Shown piece after piece: positions 36,752-46,573 of a stretch of DNA of 64,000 nucleotides. Both the position numbers and the translations under genes were made by a program. Origin of the DNA: Halolamina pelagica (GTDB taxonomy: Archaea; Halobacteriota; Halobacteria; Halobacteriales; Haloferacaceae); the NCBI RefSeq assembly GCF_001307315.1, contig NZ_LGUC01000001.1, positions 2,170,001 to 2,234,000 on the forward strand. Direction: 5' to 3'. The notes under the pieces are model-generated. The model was not told the DNA's origin and did not search any database. It saw nothing but the letters and a program-made list of their open reading frames with translations. How positions within the stretch are numbered: the stretch's first letter is position 1; each line of letters opens with the position of its first letter.

Positions 36752-37447
36752 CGTCATCACCCACGAAGTTCTCGTCGATGGTGACGACGTACTCCTCGAC
36801 GGTCTCGAAGGAGCCGTCGTCGGTCGAGACGGTCACGGCGTTGCGGCCGGAGCCGGGGTGACGAGGATCTCCTCGACCTTGCCGATCTCGCCGGCGTGCT
36901 GGCCGTCGACGGCGGTGACGAGCGCGCCCTCCTCGTACTCGAAGTGGGCCACGATCTCCTTGTCCTCGTTGTCGATCACGAGGGAGTCGCCCGCGCTGTA
37001 CGCGTCGGCGTCCGCGATCTGGATCGTGGAGCCGTCGTGCAGCGAGAGCTGGTAGTCGCCGCCGCTGACCTGGCGCTTGCCAGTGATCTTCCCGAGGCGG
37101 GAGGCCGCGCTCTCCTCGTCGATCGGGGTGAGCGCGAGGCGGCCGCCCTCGCCGGGGAACACGCGGAAGTACTCGTCACGGGCCGGGAACGCCAGGATGT
37201 CGAACATCCCGATCGGCCGGGCCTCGTCGGCGACGGCGTCGCCGTTGACGAGCACCGCGTCGTTGTTCAGCGCGTAGCGAGCCTCCTTGCGAGAGTCCAC
37301 GTAGCCGAGCACGTCGCGCAGGACGATCAGGAGGGGAACCCCCTTCTCGCCGTGCGGACCCGCGTCGGCCTTGACCGTGAACGTCTCCTCCTTCCGTTCG
37401 ACCGGCCAGGAGTTCGGTACCGAGAGTCGCTTCTGGTGGTTCGTCAT
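36744..37447 (-). CDS. rps4e: 30S ribosomal protein S4e (frame broken)
   Basis: Repaired length 234 residues. [19 protein letters not shown] and the S4 RNA-binding domain ([28 protein letters not shown]) are followed by the S4e central domain and a KOW motif ([13 protein letters not shown]). The G run 36855-36858 lacks one base. Repaired sequence goes on [20 protein letters not shown] and ends ENFVGDDDE. Without repair the protein stops 33 residues short. Confidence 0.93.
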
Positions 37448-37799
37448 TCGTTGTCCTCCTCGAGACGCTCCTGCCGGACCTCGTCCTCGAGGTCGAGCTC
37501 GGTCACGCGGACGTTCGAGGCGTCGAGCGGCCGGGGAACCTCTTCCCCGTCCGTCTTCTCGACGGTGACCTCTTCGACGTGGATGACCTCGTCCCGAAGG
37601 TCGACCTTCAGGACCTCGCCCTCCTCGCCGGCGTGGTCGCCGCGGAGCACCTCGACGGTGTCGCCCGCGTTGACGCGGACGTTCCGCTGGCCGTACTCCT
37701 CGCGGAGGTCGGCCGTCAGCGTGGCCCGAACCTGCTTCTGCTTCTCGTGCAGGGGGCGTCTCGCTTCTTGTTTCGTTGTTTGCGTGGCTGTCGTGTCAT
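37444..37799 (-). CDS. rplX: 50S ribosomal protein L24 (frame broken)
   Basis: Repaired length 118 residues. The start [16 protein letters not shown] from ATG 37799 and the body [47 protein letters not shown] lie in different frames. The G run 37752-37756 (C on the coding strand) lacks one base. The KOW motif is around residue 55. Overlaps rps4e by 4 bp. Confidence 0.93.
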
Positions 37800-37801
37800 G
37801 C

Positions 37802-38200
37802 TTAGACGATCATCGTCGCCGTGCTGGCGATGGTGCCGAACCGCTCTGCGACCTCGCGAGCGACGGGCCCCTTGATCTCCGTGCCGCGGGGCTCCTCGTT
37901 CTCGTCGATGATGACGGCGGCGTTGTCCTCGAACTTGAGGCGCTGGCCGTCGGGTCGGCGGATCGGCTTTCGCTGGCGAACGACCACCGCTTCGAGCACC
38001 TGGCGACGCATTTCGGGCGTGCCCTTGGTGACCGAGACGGTGATCTTATCGCCGAGACCGGCTTTCGGGTGACGGTTCTTCGTCCCCGAGTAGCCGGCGA
38101 TGCTGATGACCTTGAGCTCGCGGGCGCCGGTGTTGTCGGCGCACGTGATCTTCGAGCCCTTCTCGAGACCCTGCGTGACGTCGGCTTTCAGCGCCTCCAT
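37802..38200 (-). CDS. rplN: 50S ribosomal protein L14
   Basis: 132 residues from ATG 38200 ([37 protein letters not shown]); a second ATG directly before it overlaps the rps17 stop. Core [34 protein letters not shown] and C-terminal [22 protein letters not shown] fit L14. Confidence 0.96.
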   Translation of the reverse strand: MEALKADVTQGLEKGSKITCADNTGARELKVISIAGYSGTKNRHPKAGLGDKITVSVTKGTPEMRRQVLEAVVVRQRKPIRRPDGQRLKFEDNAAVIIDENEEPRGTEIKGPVAREVAERFGTIASTATMIV

Positions 38201-38529
38201 CATTCACCCCCGTCGTCGACGACTTCGACGACGACGTGTGATTTGGTCTTCGAGAGCGGTCGAGTCTCTGCGATACGGACCGTGTCGCCCTCCTCCGTGT
38301 CGACACACGGCGGATGATGGGCGGGAACGCGAGAACGGCGCTTCATGTACCGGTCGTACTTCGGTACACGAACGTCGTACTCCCGCTCCACGACGACGGT
38401 CTTGTCCATGTCGGTGGAAGCGACTTCACCCTCGAGCACCTGCCCGCGCACGGAGAGGTCTCCGTGGAACGGACAGTTCTCGTCGGAGCAGGTCTCCTCC
38501 GGTTGTTCTACGTTTAGTCCGATTGCCAT
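38200..38529 (-). CDS. rps17: 30S ribosomal protein S17
   Basis: 109 residues. The archaeal N-terminus has [21 protein letters not shown] with two Cys; the OB-fold core [34 protein letters not shown] follows. It overlaps the repaired end of the RNase P gene by 16 bp. Confidence 0.95.
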   Translation of the reverse strand: MAIGLNVEQPEETCSDENCPFHGDLSVRGQVLEGEVASTDMDKTVVVEREYDVRVPKYDRYMKRRSRVPAHHPPCVDTEEGDTVRIAETRPLSKTKSHVVVEVVDDGGE

Positions 38530-39015
38530 GTCGAATCACCCCCGCGCTCGGTTCGCGCGGCGGGTCGTGAGAGCAGTCTCGCGCCATCCACCGTTACGTA
38601 GACCGTATCCTCGCACTCGCCTGTCCGGGGAAACAGTCCCCCTCGAACTGGCTCGCCCCCGACCCTGACTCCGGGGCGGGGCGGACGGGCCAGACTTGCC
38701 GGGGCGGACCCCGGCAGTTTCCGTCCCGAGTTGGGATACGGACCCGGACGCCTCGGCGGCGCCCGCGGCTTCATCTGCAGCGGGAGCGACGCTGGCTCTC
38801 GCAGCGTCGTCCGTGTTCCTGATAGCGAACTCGAAGCGGCTCCCCTCCTTGGGGACCTGTCGCACCCGACGCCCGTCGTCGACGTGGAACGTCTTCATCG
38901 TCTCGATCACGACGCGGCCGCTGATCCCGACCAAGTCGGGGTTGGCGGCGTCGGCCACCCGAACGGGGAGGCCGTTGAGCTCGTGTCGTGTGAGGGTGTC
39001 GGGTGTGAGTGCCAT
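38514..39015 (-). CDS. rnp1: Ribonuclease P protein component 1 (Rpp29/POP4), frame broken in linker
   Basis: Repaired length about 167 residues. The N-terminal half, [57 protein letters not shown], and the C-terminal half, [33 protein letters not shown], are the Sm-like core of Rpp29, which binds RNase P RNA. Between them is an Ala/Ser/Gly-rich insertion of about 60 residues, absent from short archaeal versions. The halves differ in frame by two missing bases within the C and G runs of 38664-38690. Confidence 0.85.
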
Positions 39016-39021
39016 CGTGCG

Positions 39022-39246
39022 TTACTCCTCGTCCGCGTCGGCTGCGTCGTCGCCTTCCTCGTTCTGGATCGTCTTGATCCGGGCGATCGTGCGACGGAGC
39101 TCACCGACGCGACCCGGGTTCTCCGGGGCGCCACCCGCCGCCTGGACGGCGCGAGCGTTCAGGAGCTCGGTCTCGAGCTCCTCGCGCTCGGCCTCCCGCT
39201 CGGCGGGCGTCATGTCTCGGATCTCTTCGGTGTAGAGAATCGCCAT
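39022..39246 (-). CDS. rpmC: 50S ribosomal protein L29
   Basis: 74 residues: [61 protein letters not shown], a two-helix hairpin at the tunnel exit, then an acidic tail. Stop is 6 bp before the RNase P gene; start is 3 bp from the repaired rpsC stop. Confidence 0.95.
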   Translation of the reverse strand: MAILYTEEIRDMTPAEREAEREELETELLNARAVQAAGGAPENPGRVGELRRTIARIKTIQNEEGDDAADADEE

Positions 39247-39249
39247 GTA

Positions 39250-40196
39250 TTACTCCTCCGTTTCCTCGTCGTCTTCGTCGGGTTCGGCCTCCTCCTCGGC
39301 CTCCTCCATCTCGGAGACGAGGTCGGCGGCTTCCTCCTCGACGTCTTCTTCGAGCTCCGGCTCGTCCTCGGGCTCGGCCGCCGCCGCGTCCTCCTCGTCG
39401 GCGGGTTCGACCGGCTCCTCGTCCTCGGCGGCCTCGACGACTTCCTCGACGACCTCCTCGTCGATGACCTCCGCGGGGTCCTCGTCGGGGATCTCGGGCT
39501 CCTCGTGCTCGGGCGCCTCGGGGATTTCCTCCTCCTCGACGTCCGCGAGCAGCTCCTCGACGCCCTCGCCGGTCTCGACCTGCTCGACCTCGGGGCCTCG
39601 TCGGTCTCCGTGATCTCGAAGTCGTCCGGGAGCGTCGCGTCCGGCCCGATCACCTTGACGGTGACGCCGATGGTGCCGAGCTTCATGACGGCGACGCCCT
39701 GCCCCTCGTCGACGACCGACTGGGCGGGCTCGCCGTTGTGCTTGATGTAGCCGCGGTTGAACTTCTCCACGCGCGAACGGGCGCCGGTGACCTTCCCCGA
39801 CAGGACGATCTCCGCGCCCAGCGCGCCGGCCTCCATCATGCGGTCGATGGTGGTGTGGCCCGCCTTCCGGAAGTACCAGCCACGCTCGAGCGCGTTGGCC
39901 AGTCGGTCCGCGACGATCTGTGCGTTGAGGTCGGGTTCGTCGACCTCCTGCACGTCGATCTGCGGGTCCTCCATGTCGAAGCGGTCCTCGAGCTCGGTGG
40001 TAATCTTCCGGATGTTCTTCCCACCCTTCCCGATCACCATGCCGGGCTTCTCGGCCTTGAGGACGATCTGGGTCCCCATCGGCGTCTTCGCGATGTCCAT
40101 GCCGCCGTAGCCGGCGCGGCTGAGCTCGTCCGCGAAGAACTCGTCGATCTGGCTCCGCTGGAGCCCGTTCTCGATGAACTGCTGTTCGTCCGCCAT
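39250..40196 (-). CDS. rpsC: 30S ribosomal protein S3 with long acidic tail (frame broken)
   Basis: Repaired length 315 residues. The KH domain has VIGKGGKNIRKITTELEDRF (residues 54-73). KFNRGYIKHNGEPAQSVVDEGQGVAVMKLGTIGVTVKVI follows. The G run 39592-39595 lacks one base. Repaired sequence continues EVEQVETGEGVEELLADVEE into a Glu/Asp-rich tail of over 100 residues that ends before TAA at 39250. Without repair the tail becomes Arg/Ser-rich, the wrong charge for this organism. The next gene overlaps by one base. Confidence 0.93.
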
Positions 40197-40663
40197 CAGT
40201 TATCCTCCTCCTCGACTTCGAGGATCATTTCCACGTCGACTTCGACGGTGTTCCACGGGTCGGCGGTCCCCATCGCACGGGGCTGGCGACCGACCTGTTC
40301 GCCGACCTTGTGGGCGGCGACGTGGGCGATAGTCATCTCCTCGCCGTCGAAGCCCTGGTGGTCGGCGTTGTTCTTGGCGTTGGTCAGCAGCTTGAGGAAG
40401 TCCTCGCTGGCCTTCTCGGGGTACCGGCCGGCGTCCCAGCCGTCGATGTCGGATCGGTGTCCGACGCCGCTGTTGTGCTGCTTGAACGGCACCGAGCGGT
40501 CGCCCTCGATGACTGCGTCGAGGTACTCCTCGGCCTCGGTGACCGTCTTGCCTTTGATGGCCTTCGAGATGGCCTTGCTGTGCTTCAGGCTGATCTGACG
40601 CTCCCGCAGCATGGCTTTCGCCGTTTTCTCCGGGTCGGCGTCGACGCTGTAGCTGATTCCCAT
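40196..40663 (-). CDS. rplV: 50S ribosomal protein L22
   Basis: 155 residues: GISYSVDADPEKTAKAMLRERQISLKHSKAISKAIKGKTV, then the tunnel-lining hairpin VPFKQHNSGVGHRSDIDGWDAGRYPEKAS, and MGTADPWNTVEVDVEMILEV. Family-typical archaeal length. Confidence 0.96.
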   Translation of the reverse strand: MGISYSVDADPEKTAKAMLRERQISLKHSKAISKAIKGKTVTEAEEYLDAVIEGDRSVPFKQHNSGVGHRSDIDGWDAGRYPEKASEDFLKLLTNAKNNADHQGFDGEEMTIAHVAAHKVGEQVGRQPRAMGTADPWNTVEVDVEMILEVEEEDN

Positions 40664-40666
40664 AGG

Positions 40667-41089
40667 TTACTTGAGTGGCACGAACTTCGAGGACCGGGTC
40701 GCGCCGATGCCGGCCTGACCGTGCTCGACGGTGGATCGGGTGAGGTGGAACTCACCGAGGTAGTGGCCGATCATCTCCGGCTCGACCTTCACGCGGTCGA
40801 AGCTGTGGCCGTTGTACACCTCGAAGGTGAGGCCGACGAACGACGGGAGGATCGGCATGTCCCGGAGATGCGTCCGAAGCGGATCGTTGGCCGTCTCCTC
40901 CTCGGTCGCTTCCTGGGCCTCCTCGGCCAGCTTCCGGTGGTCGATGCCGAGTCCTCGGTCGATAGTTCGCCGCACGCGGGCGGGTAGCAGTTCCACGACC
41001 TCGTCGAGATCCATCTCTTCGAGGTCCTCGAGCGTGTGACCGCGGTAGGTGAACTCACCTTCGCGGCCGGTTCGGTATTCCGAGCTCAT
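40667..41089 (-). CDS. rpsS: 30S ribosomal protein S19
   Basis: 140 residues from ATG 41089. [40 protein letters not shown] is the archaeal N-domain; the core [42 protein letters not shown] is in the head near helix 42. The frame is open upstream into rplB only because of a missing base there; this is not a real fusion. Confidence 0.95.
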   Translation of the reverse strand: MSSEYRTGREGEFTYRGHTLEDLEEMDLDEVVELLPARVRRTIDRGLGIDHRKLAEEAQEATEEETANDPLRTHLRDMPILPSFVGLTFEVYNGHSFDRVKVEPEMIGHYLGEFHLTRSTVEHGQAGIGATRSSKFVPLK

Positions 41090-41093
41090 GGTG

Positions 41094-41823
41094 TTACTCT
41101 CCCCCTTGCCACCGCTGCGGCCGGTGCGTTTGGAGGCGATGTCGCCAACCTTCCGTCCCGGCGGGGCGTCCCGCGAGACGGACTTGGGCTGGCCGGGGTG
41201 CTGGCGGCCGCCGCCACCGAACGGGTGGTCGACGGCGTTCATCGCGACCCGCGGACACGCGGGTATTTGGTCCCGCGAGCCTTCATCTTGTGGTGTTTGT
41301 TGCCGGCTTTGACGAACGGCTTCTCCGTCCGCCCACCGCCGGCGACGACGCCGATGGTGGCGCGACACTCCGGCGGGAGCCGCCGGACCTCGCCGCTGGG
41401 CAGCTGGACGACCGCAACGTCGCGGTCGTGGCTCATCAGCTGCGCCGAGACGCCGGAGGCGCGGGCGAACTTCCCGCCGTCGCCCACCTGGCTCTCGACG
41501 TTACAGATCGGGACCCCTTCCGGGATCTCCGCGAGCGGCAGCGTGTTGCCGGGCTTGATCTCGGCGGAGACACCCACCTGCAGGGTGTCGCCGACGGTGA
41601 TACCTTCCGGAGCGAGCACGAGCCGGCGGTCGCCGTCCTCGAACTCGACGTCCGCCAGCGGCGCGCTGCGGGCGGGGTCGTGCTCGATGTCGACGATCTC
41701 GCCGGAGATCGTGTCGTGCTCCTCGCTTTTCTTGTGTTCGAGGTCAGCTTTGTAGCGGTGCGACGGCGCACGGAACGTCGGCGTCCCACGGCCACGTCGC
41801 TGCCCCTGAATTCGTCGTCCCAT
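41094..41823 (-). CDS. rplB: 50S ribosomal protein L2 (frame broken twice)
   Basis: Repaired length 243 residues. [29 protein letters not shown] leads to the peptidyl-transferase-associated end [33 protein letters not shown], containing the universally conserved His of L2. One base is missing at 41248-41250 (before [10 protein letters not shown]) and one in the C run 41101-41105. The second repair produces the ending GKGGE and TAA at 41094, 4 bp before the rpsS ATG. Confidence 0.93.
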
Positions 41824-41825
41824 TA

Positions 41826-42080
41826 TCAGAACACCCCGATTCGCGAGGCGATCTCCTGTGCGTCGTCGTCCTCGGAGAGGCGGACGACCGCCTTCTTCTT
41901 CCCCTGCGGCGTGACCATCGTGTTCAGCGACTCGACGGTCACGTCGTAGCGGGACTCGATCTCGTCTGTGATCGACGGCTTGTCGGCGTCGATGTGGACG
42001 ATGAACTGGAGCGTGTTGTCGAAGTCCATCTGGTCCATCGCCTTCTCGGTGACCAGCGGGTGCTCGATGATGCCGCTCAT
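41826..42080 (-). CDS. rplW: 50S ribosomal protein L23
   Basis: 84 residues: IEHPLVTEKAMDQMDFDNTLQFIVHIDADKPSITDEIESRYDVTVESLNTMVTPQGKKKAVVRLSEDDDAQEIASRIGVF. It sits at the tunnel exit and docks SRP. Overlaps rplD by 4 bp. Confidence 0.96.
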   Translation of the reverse strand: MSGIIEHPLVTEKAMDQMDFDNTLQFIVHIDADKPSITDEIESRYDVTVESLNTMVTPQGKKKAVVRLSEDDDAQEIASRIGVF

Positions 42081-42823
42081 CGGTCGGCCACCTCCTCGAG
42101 GGCGCTCTCGGTCCAGACCGTCAGTCGACCGGCGTCGGTCCCGGGCGCGAGGTCCTCGGCGTTGACGTTCTCAGCCGTGGCGACGTCGACGCCCGCGAGG
42201 TTACGCGCTGCGCGCGACGGCTCCTCGCTGGTGACGACCAGCACGGACTTGGGCTCGTCGTACTTTCGACCACGGGTCGTCCCGCGACCGGCACGGACGC
42301 TCTTCCCCTCGTCGGCGCGCTCGACGTCGTCGTGGATGCCGAGCGACTCGAAGGCCTCGACGGCCTCCTTGGTCTTCTGCAGGTCCTCGAACTCGTCGCT
42401 CACGACGAGCGGGAGCTCGAGGTCGTCGTCGAAGGCGTGGCCGCGCTCGGCGACGCGCTCGGCGTCGGCCGTGGCGGCGATGGCAGAGCGGGTCGCGAGC
42501 TTGCGCTCCTTGTCGTTGACCTTCTTGCCCTGGTCCTTCTCCGCTTTCGGCGGGTGTGCCGCGCGGCCACCGACGGCCTGCGGAACACGCCGTGCGCGTC
42601 CGTTCTCCTGTGGCACGTGCGCCATGCCGCGGCCCGACCCCATCGACTCGGCGGGGGTGCGGAGGCCGGCGTACTCGTCGGCGCCGTAAGCCTGCTTTCG
42701 GTTTGCCTGGGCGGCCTGCACGGCGCCTTTGATGAGGTCCGGGCGGAACGTCGTCTCGAACACCGCCGGAAGCTCGATCTCGTCGCCGTCCGAGCCGTCC
42801 AGGTTTCGGATTGTTGCTTGCAT
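42077..42823 (-). CDS. rpl4: 50S ribosomal protein L4 (L1e family)
   Basis: 248 residues: MQATIRNLDGSDGDEIELPAVFETTFRPDLIKGAVQAAQANRKQAYG at the start, the extended tunnel loop AGLRTPAESMGSGRGMAHVPQENGRARRVPQAVGGRAAHPPK, and GRGTTRGRKYDEPKSVLVVTSEEPSRAARNLAGVDV in the globular domain. Starts 5 bp after the rplC stop. Confidence 0.96.
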   Translation of the reverse strand: MQATIRNLDGSDGDEIELPAVFETTFRPDLIKGAVQAAQANRKQAYGADEYAGLRTPAESMGSGRGMAHVPQENGRARRVPQAVGGRAAHPPKAEKDQGKKVNDKERKLATRSAIAATADAERVAERGHAFDDDLELPLVVSDEFEDLQKTKEAVEAFESLGIHDDVERADEGKSVRAGRGTTRGRKYDEPKSVLVVTSEEPSRAARNLAGVDVATAENVNAEDLAPGTDAGRLTVWTESALEEVADR

Positions 42824-42828
42824 GGTTG

Positions 42829-43844
42829 TTACCCTTGGTTAGAGGCCGTCGAGACGTAGCGCACCTCGGGGTCGAGGCGCGGCTGGTCGTTCGGCCGAAT
42901 CGCCGGGCGGAACCGAATGAGACGCTGGTCGGGGCCCGGGAGCGAGCCCTTCACGAGCGCGTACTGCCCGTCGACCTCGCCGTAGTTGACGAAGCCGCCG
43001 TCGACGGAGGCATCGTCGCCCTCGCCGAAGTCGATCAGGCGCTTGTTGAGTTCCGTCCGCTGGTGGTAGCCGGTCTGACCCTGCTGGGGAACGGTCGAGC
43101 GAACGCGGCTCGGGTTCCACGGGCCGAGGTTACCGATGCGGCGCCGCCAGCCCTGCCGGGCGTGCTTGCCCTTCCGCTTCTGGACGCCCCAGCGCTTGAC
43201 GGGACCCTGCGTCCCTTTCCCTTTCGTGATCCCCGACGCGTCGAGGTACTCGCCCGCGCGGAAGACGTCGCCGAACTCGTGTTCGCCGCCGTCCTCGACG
43301 AGGTCGAGCGCGAAGTCGACGCGCTCCTGCAGGGAGCCACCGCCGACTCGAGTCTCCATCACGTCGGGTTCCTTCTTGGGGACGTTCTGCAGCGTCGCGG
43401 GGGTGGTGTGGGTGATGACCCGAAGGTCGTCGACCGCACCCTCCTCGACGAGCGCTCGCAGTTCGTCAGCGTCGCCCTCGAAATCGTTCTCCGCCGGCAG
43501 GTCCAGTGCGCGGTCGAGCTCGTCGTGGAACTCGGACGCCCAAACCTCGGTTGCCGGCTTCGATCCGTACGCCGTATCCTCGTAGGCTCGCACGGCGATC
43601 GCGTGCATCGGGGGGTCTCGACGACGGTAACGGGGACGGACTCCTCCATCCCGTTCCGCGGCGAGTCCTCCTCGTCGTTGACCATCACGACGTGGGTCAT
43701 GCCGGCCTTGTAGCCAGCGAAGCCCTGCAGTGCAGGGGAGCCCTCGTCGTCCGGCCACGAGCGGATACGCGGCACTTCCGACGCCGCACGCGTTCGCGGG
43801 CCGAAGCCCAGCGAGCCTTTTCGTGGTCTGCTTGGTTGTGGCAT
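42829..43844 (-). CDS. rplC: 50S ribosomal protein L3 (frame broken)
   Basis: Repaired length 338 residues, equal to what I recall for Haloarcula L3. [20 protein letters not shown] through [10 protein letters not shown] is in one frame; [25 protein letters not shown] to the end in another. The G run 43610-43615 lacks one base. The central loop [58 protein letters not shown] reaches the peptidyl transferase centre. Confidence 0.93.
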
Positions 43845-43862
43845 GTTCGTTTTCCTCCGCGC

Positions 43863-44698
43863 TCAGTCCCTGAGCGCGAGCGGGGCGAGCGTGGCGAACA
43901 CCGCTTCCTCGGTGCGCACCACCTCGCTGCCCTGATTCGGAACCGTATTCAGCCAGAGGTCGAACCCGGGCGAGTCGGGTTCGACGGGGAGATCGTCGGG
44001 GGACACCCCCAAGATCTCCGGAAGCCCGCGGCCCGGCGAGCCGAAGACGACGGTCGCGCCGTCCCGGTAGCGCGGGGCGAGTTCGGCGAGCCGCGAACGG
44101 GTGAGTTCGTCCCCGTGGCGCGACGTGCCGATGCAGAGGCCCGCGTCGTCGCGGGCGAGGGCTTCCTGGATGTCCCCGCAGGCGTCGACGGTGAACCCGG
44201 GTGGGTTCTCGTCGACGAGCCGTGCGCGGACGGGTTCTCGCGAAGAGACCCTGACTGTGACGCGCTCCCCCTGTTCGACCGTCATCGACGACGGGACGAG
44301 CAGGGAGATCGGGTGTTGCAGTCCGCAATTGACCCGGACGCGATCGTCAGGTCCGACCTCGGTCACGATTCCTTCTCTCGACTCCGGGGTTTCACCCTCG
44401 GAGCCGGTCCGTGGAGAGACACGCATGGGGGGAGGACGCCTGCGTAGCGCAGTTCGTCGCGTTCGTCCCAGACCTCCTGTCGGAGGTACGGTGGGGTGGC
44501 CGCGTAGGCCAGCACCGTGCGGACGAACGCCCCGCCCCAGCGGCCCTCGGCTTCCCGATCGGGGAAGACGAGGATTCGGTCGGTCCGGTAGATGACCGCC
44601 GCGCGAGCCACGTACCCGAGCTTCCGGGTCGCCTCGCGCTTGTCCTCGGCCTCGCGGACCAACGACGACGGAACGACGAGTGTGTTGTCGCCCGTCAT
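43863..44698 (-). CDS. SPOUT-fold RNA methyltransferase leading the ribosomal operon (frame broken)
   Basis: Repaired length about 278 residues, COG2106-like, a putative RNA uridine methyltransferase. N-part VVPSSLVREAEDKREATRKLGYVARAAVIYRTDRILVFPD and YAATPPYLRQEVW; after the break RVSPRTGSEGETPESREG, an inserted OB-like domain, and the knot region ATVVFGSPGRGLPEILG with LWLNTVPNQGSEVVRTEEAV (AdoMet site). The G run 44427-44432 lacks one base. Start ATG 44698, with 44710 as alternative. Head of the S10-type operon, 18 bp before rplC, as in other haloarchaea. Confidence 0.87.
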
Positions 44699-44738
44699 GT
44701 GCCTCGCCACTGGACTGTACCAGGAATACCGAACGACA

Positions 44739-44750
44739 CCGTAAAAGGGT
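44739..44750 (-). promoter_or_regulatory. TATA-like element of the large ribosomal operon
   Basis: On the minus strand ACCCTTTTACGG lies about 41-52 bp before ATG 44698, giving a leader of roughly 15-20 nt (or almost none from ATG 44710). A perfect 15-bp palindrome TGTGACG-G-CGTCACA sits just upstream at 44770-44784. Nothing else AT-rich precedes this 14-kb cotranscribed run. Confidence 0.5.
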
Positions 44751-44897
44751 AGCGACTCAGCATCGGGGCTGTGACGGCGTCACACGCCTCCAGACGCCCG
44801 CTGGCGACTTTATTTCGTTCGTGAACATCGTTCGGCGATGTCGCTCGAGGCGTCGACGCCACCCCCGCGCGGCGGTCGATTGGGAGCGTTTCGGAAG

Positions 44898-44904
44898 TCT
44901 TAAG
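44898..44904 (+). promoter_or_regulatory. TATA-like element of tRNA-Gly
   Basis: TCTTAAG, the only AT-rich heptamer near the gene, lies 35-41 bp before the tRNA 5' end, giving a short 5' leader. Confidence 0.45.
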
Positions 44905-44938
44905 AAGAGAACCGCACTTGGTTGGAGTGCGAAGGAAC

Positions 44939-45009
44939 GCGCTGGTAGTGTAGTGGTATCACGTGACCTTGCCATGGTCACAACCTGGGTTCAAATCCCA
45001 GCCAGCGCA
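44939..45009 (+). tRNA. tRNA-Gly (anticodon GCC)
   Basis: 71-nt type I tRNA. Acceptor GCGCTGG pairs with CCAGCGC, discriminator A. The anticodon loop TTGCCAT lies between GTGACC and GGTCAC. The T-arm is CTGGG TTCAAAT CCCAG. CCA is not encoded. Confidence 0.96.
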
Positions 45010-45062
45010 TTTCTGTTGGGACCGATCTTCGAGCGACGAGCGTCCCGATTCGGCGTCGACGG

Positions 45063-45850
45063 CTACAGATCCGCCTCGGAGAACACCAGTTCCGCACTGT
45101 GCTCCCGTAACCACGCCCGGTGCTGCTCCCACTCGGGGTCGAACTCGCCGACGATCTCCCAGAACGCCTCGCTGTGGTTCATCTCCCGCAGGTGGGCGAG
45201 TTCGTGGACGACGATGTAGTCGACGATGGCCGGCGGCGCCTGCATCAGTCGCCAGTTCAGCCCGAGCGTACCGGTACTCGAACAGCTCCCCCACTTCGTC
45301 TTCTGGTTTCGCACCTCGATCCCCCGTACTCGACGCCTATCCGCGGCGCGTAGTGGTCCGCACGCTCGGTAAACTCCTCCCGCGCGACCGAGCGGTAGAA
45401 GTTCTCCAGCGCGCGCTTCACCGACGACTGCTCGACGGCGCTCCGCCGGAGCCGGATCGTCTCGTCGGTGAGTTCGTGCCGCCGAGCCGGCTCGACCACC
45501 AGTTCGCGATCCGTGCCAAACACCGGAAACGTCTCGCCGGGTTCGAACGTCCGATCCGGCACGCGATCACGGTAGCGTTCGAACTCGCGGTGTTTCTCGA
45601 CCACCCAGTCAGCCTTCTGCAGAAGGAGTTCCTTCGCCCGCACGCGGGAGCCTTCGGGAAGCACCACCGTCACCCCGTGCACGTCGACGTCGATGCGCGC
45701 CCGCGTGGCGTCGGCGCTGTGGCGGATCTCGTACTCGACAGTGGCGTCAGCGAGGTCGACCCGCCGAACGTGGCCGTCCGCTCGCGCAGCGTTCCCCCCG
45801 CCGCTGTGCCCGCCCTCAACGCTGCCGGAGTCCTCGGCGGGTGGCGCCAT
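45063..45850 (-). CDS. YgjP-type metal-dependent peptidase (DUF45), frame broken
   Basis: Repaired length 262 residues. VDVHGVTVVLPEGSRVRAKELLLQKADWVVEKHREFERY is the N-domain. After the break at the C run 45321-45325 come GIEVRNQKTKWGSCSSTGTLGLNWRLM and the zinc site IVVHELAHLREMNHSEAFWEIV (HExxH with the third His five residues on). This M48-related family is of unknown substrate. It is convergent with tRNA-Gly, 53 bp away. Confidence 0.87.
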
Positions 45851-45946
45851 ACCGCGACCGTCCGTGCGGAAGGAGTTATCTGCTCCGGTGGGGTCGATGC
45901 CATCGATGGCGGACGATTTTTGTCGGATCGGTCACGAGCCCGGCAC

Positions 45947-46120
45947 ATGCAGATCTCGCCGACCGTGCGGAGGGTCGTCACCCTCCTGATCGCACTCCCC
46001 GTCGCGTTCCTACTCTCGTCGGTGTTCTCACCACCGGCCCAGTTCACGCAGCTGCTCCACGTCGCGCTCCTGACGGTGTTGGCCTACCCGATCATCGCCC
46101 AGCTGCAGAAGTGGGTGTAG
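45947..46120 (+). CDS. Small membrane protein
   Basis: 57 residues with two hydrophobic helices (VVTLLIALPVAFLLSSVF and LLHVALLTVLAYPIIAQL). Divergent from the metallopeptidase gene. No family recognised. Confidence 0.6.
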   Translation: MQISPTVRRVVTLLIALPVAFLLSSVFSPPAQFTQLLHVALLTVLAYPIIAQLQKWV

Positions 46121-46167
46121 GGCCGCTGCCCCGACCGCTTATGCCGAACCCGTCCGGACTCGGAACC

Positions 46168-46562
46168 ATGGAGCCCAGCCACCTCGACCACGCCAACCTC
46201 ACGATTCCGGCCGATCGCGTCGACGACGCCGTCGCGTTCTACCGCGACGCGCTCGGCTTCGACCTCGAGGATCTCGACGCCTACCGCGCGGGCGACCGGC
46301 CGATCTTCTCGATCCGCCTCTCGGCGACCAGCCTGATCCACGTCCGCCCGAGCGAGGAGTTCGACCCCCGACGGGGAGGAACTTCGACCACGTCGCCGTC
46401 GTCGTCGCGGAGTCGATCGACGCGATCCAGCGGGAGCTATCGGAAGCAGGCGTCGATATCGAACGCGCGGCTCGCGACCTGAAGGGGGCCACGGGAACCG
46501 CGCCGGCGGTGTACGTCCGCGATCCGTTCGGCTACCGCGTCGAGATCAAGGCCGCGGGCTGA
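46168..46562 (+). CDS. VOC (glyoxalase/dioxygenase fold) protein, frame broken
   Basis: Repaired length 131 residues. Two beta-alpha-beta-beta-beta units: HLDHANLTIPADRVDDAVAFYRDALGF with a metal-ligand His, and after the break NFDHVAVVVAESIDAIQRELSEAGV with the second His, then YVRDPFGYRVEI with the Glu ligand. The G run 46373-46376 lacks one base. ATG 46168 chosen; an in-frame ATG at 46141 is possible. Substrate unknown. Confidence 0.82.
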
Positions 46563-46573
46563 CGACGCACCGC

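Noticed and set aside
40667..41368. Single protein combining the L2 end and S19
   Set aside because: Adding one base to the C run at 41101 restores a normal L2 stop before the S19 start.
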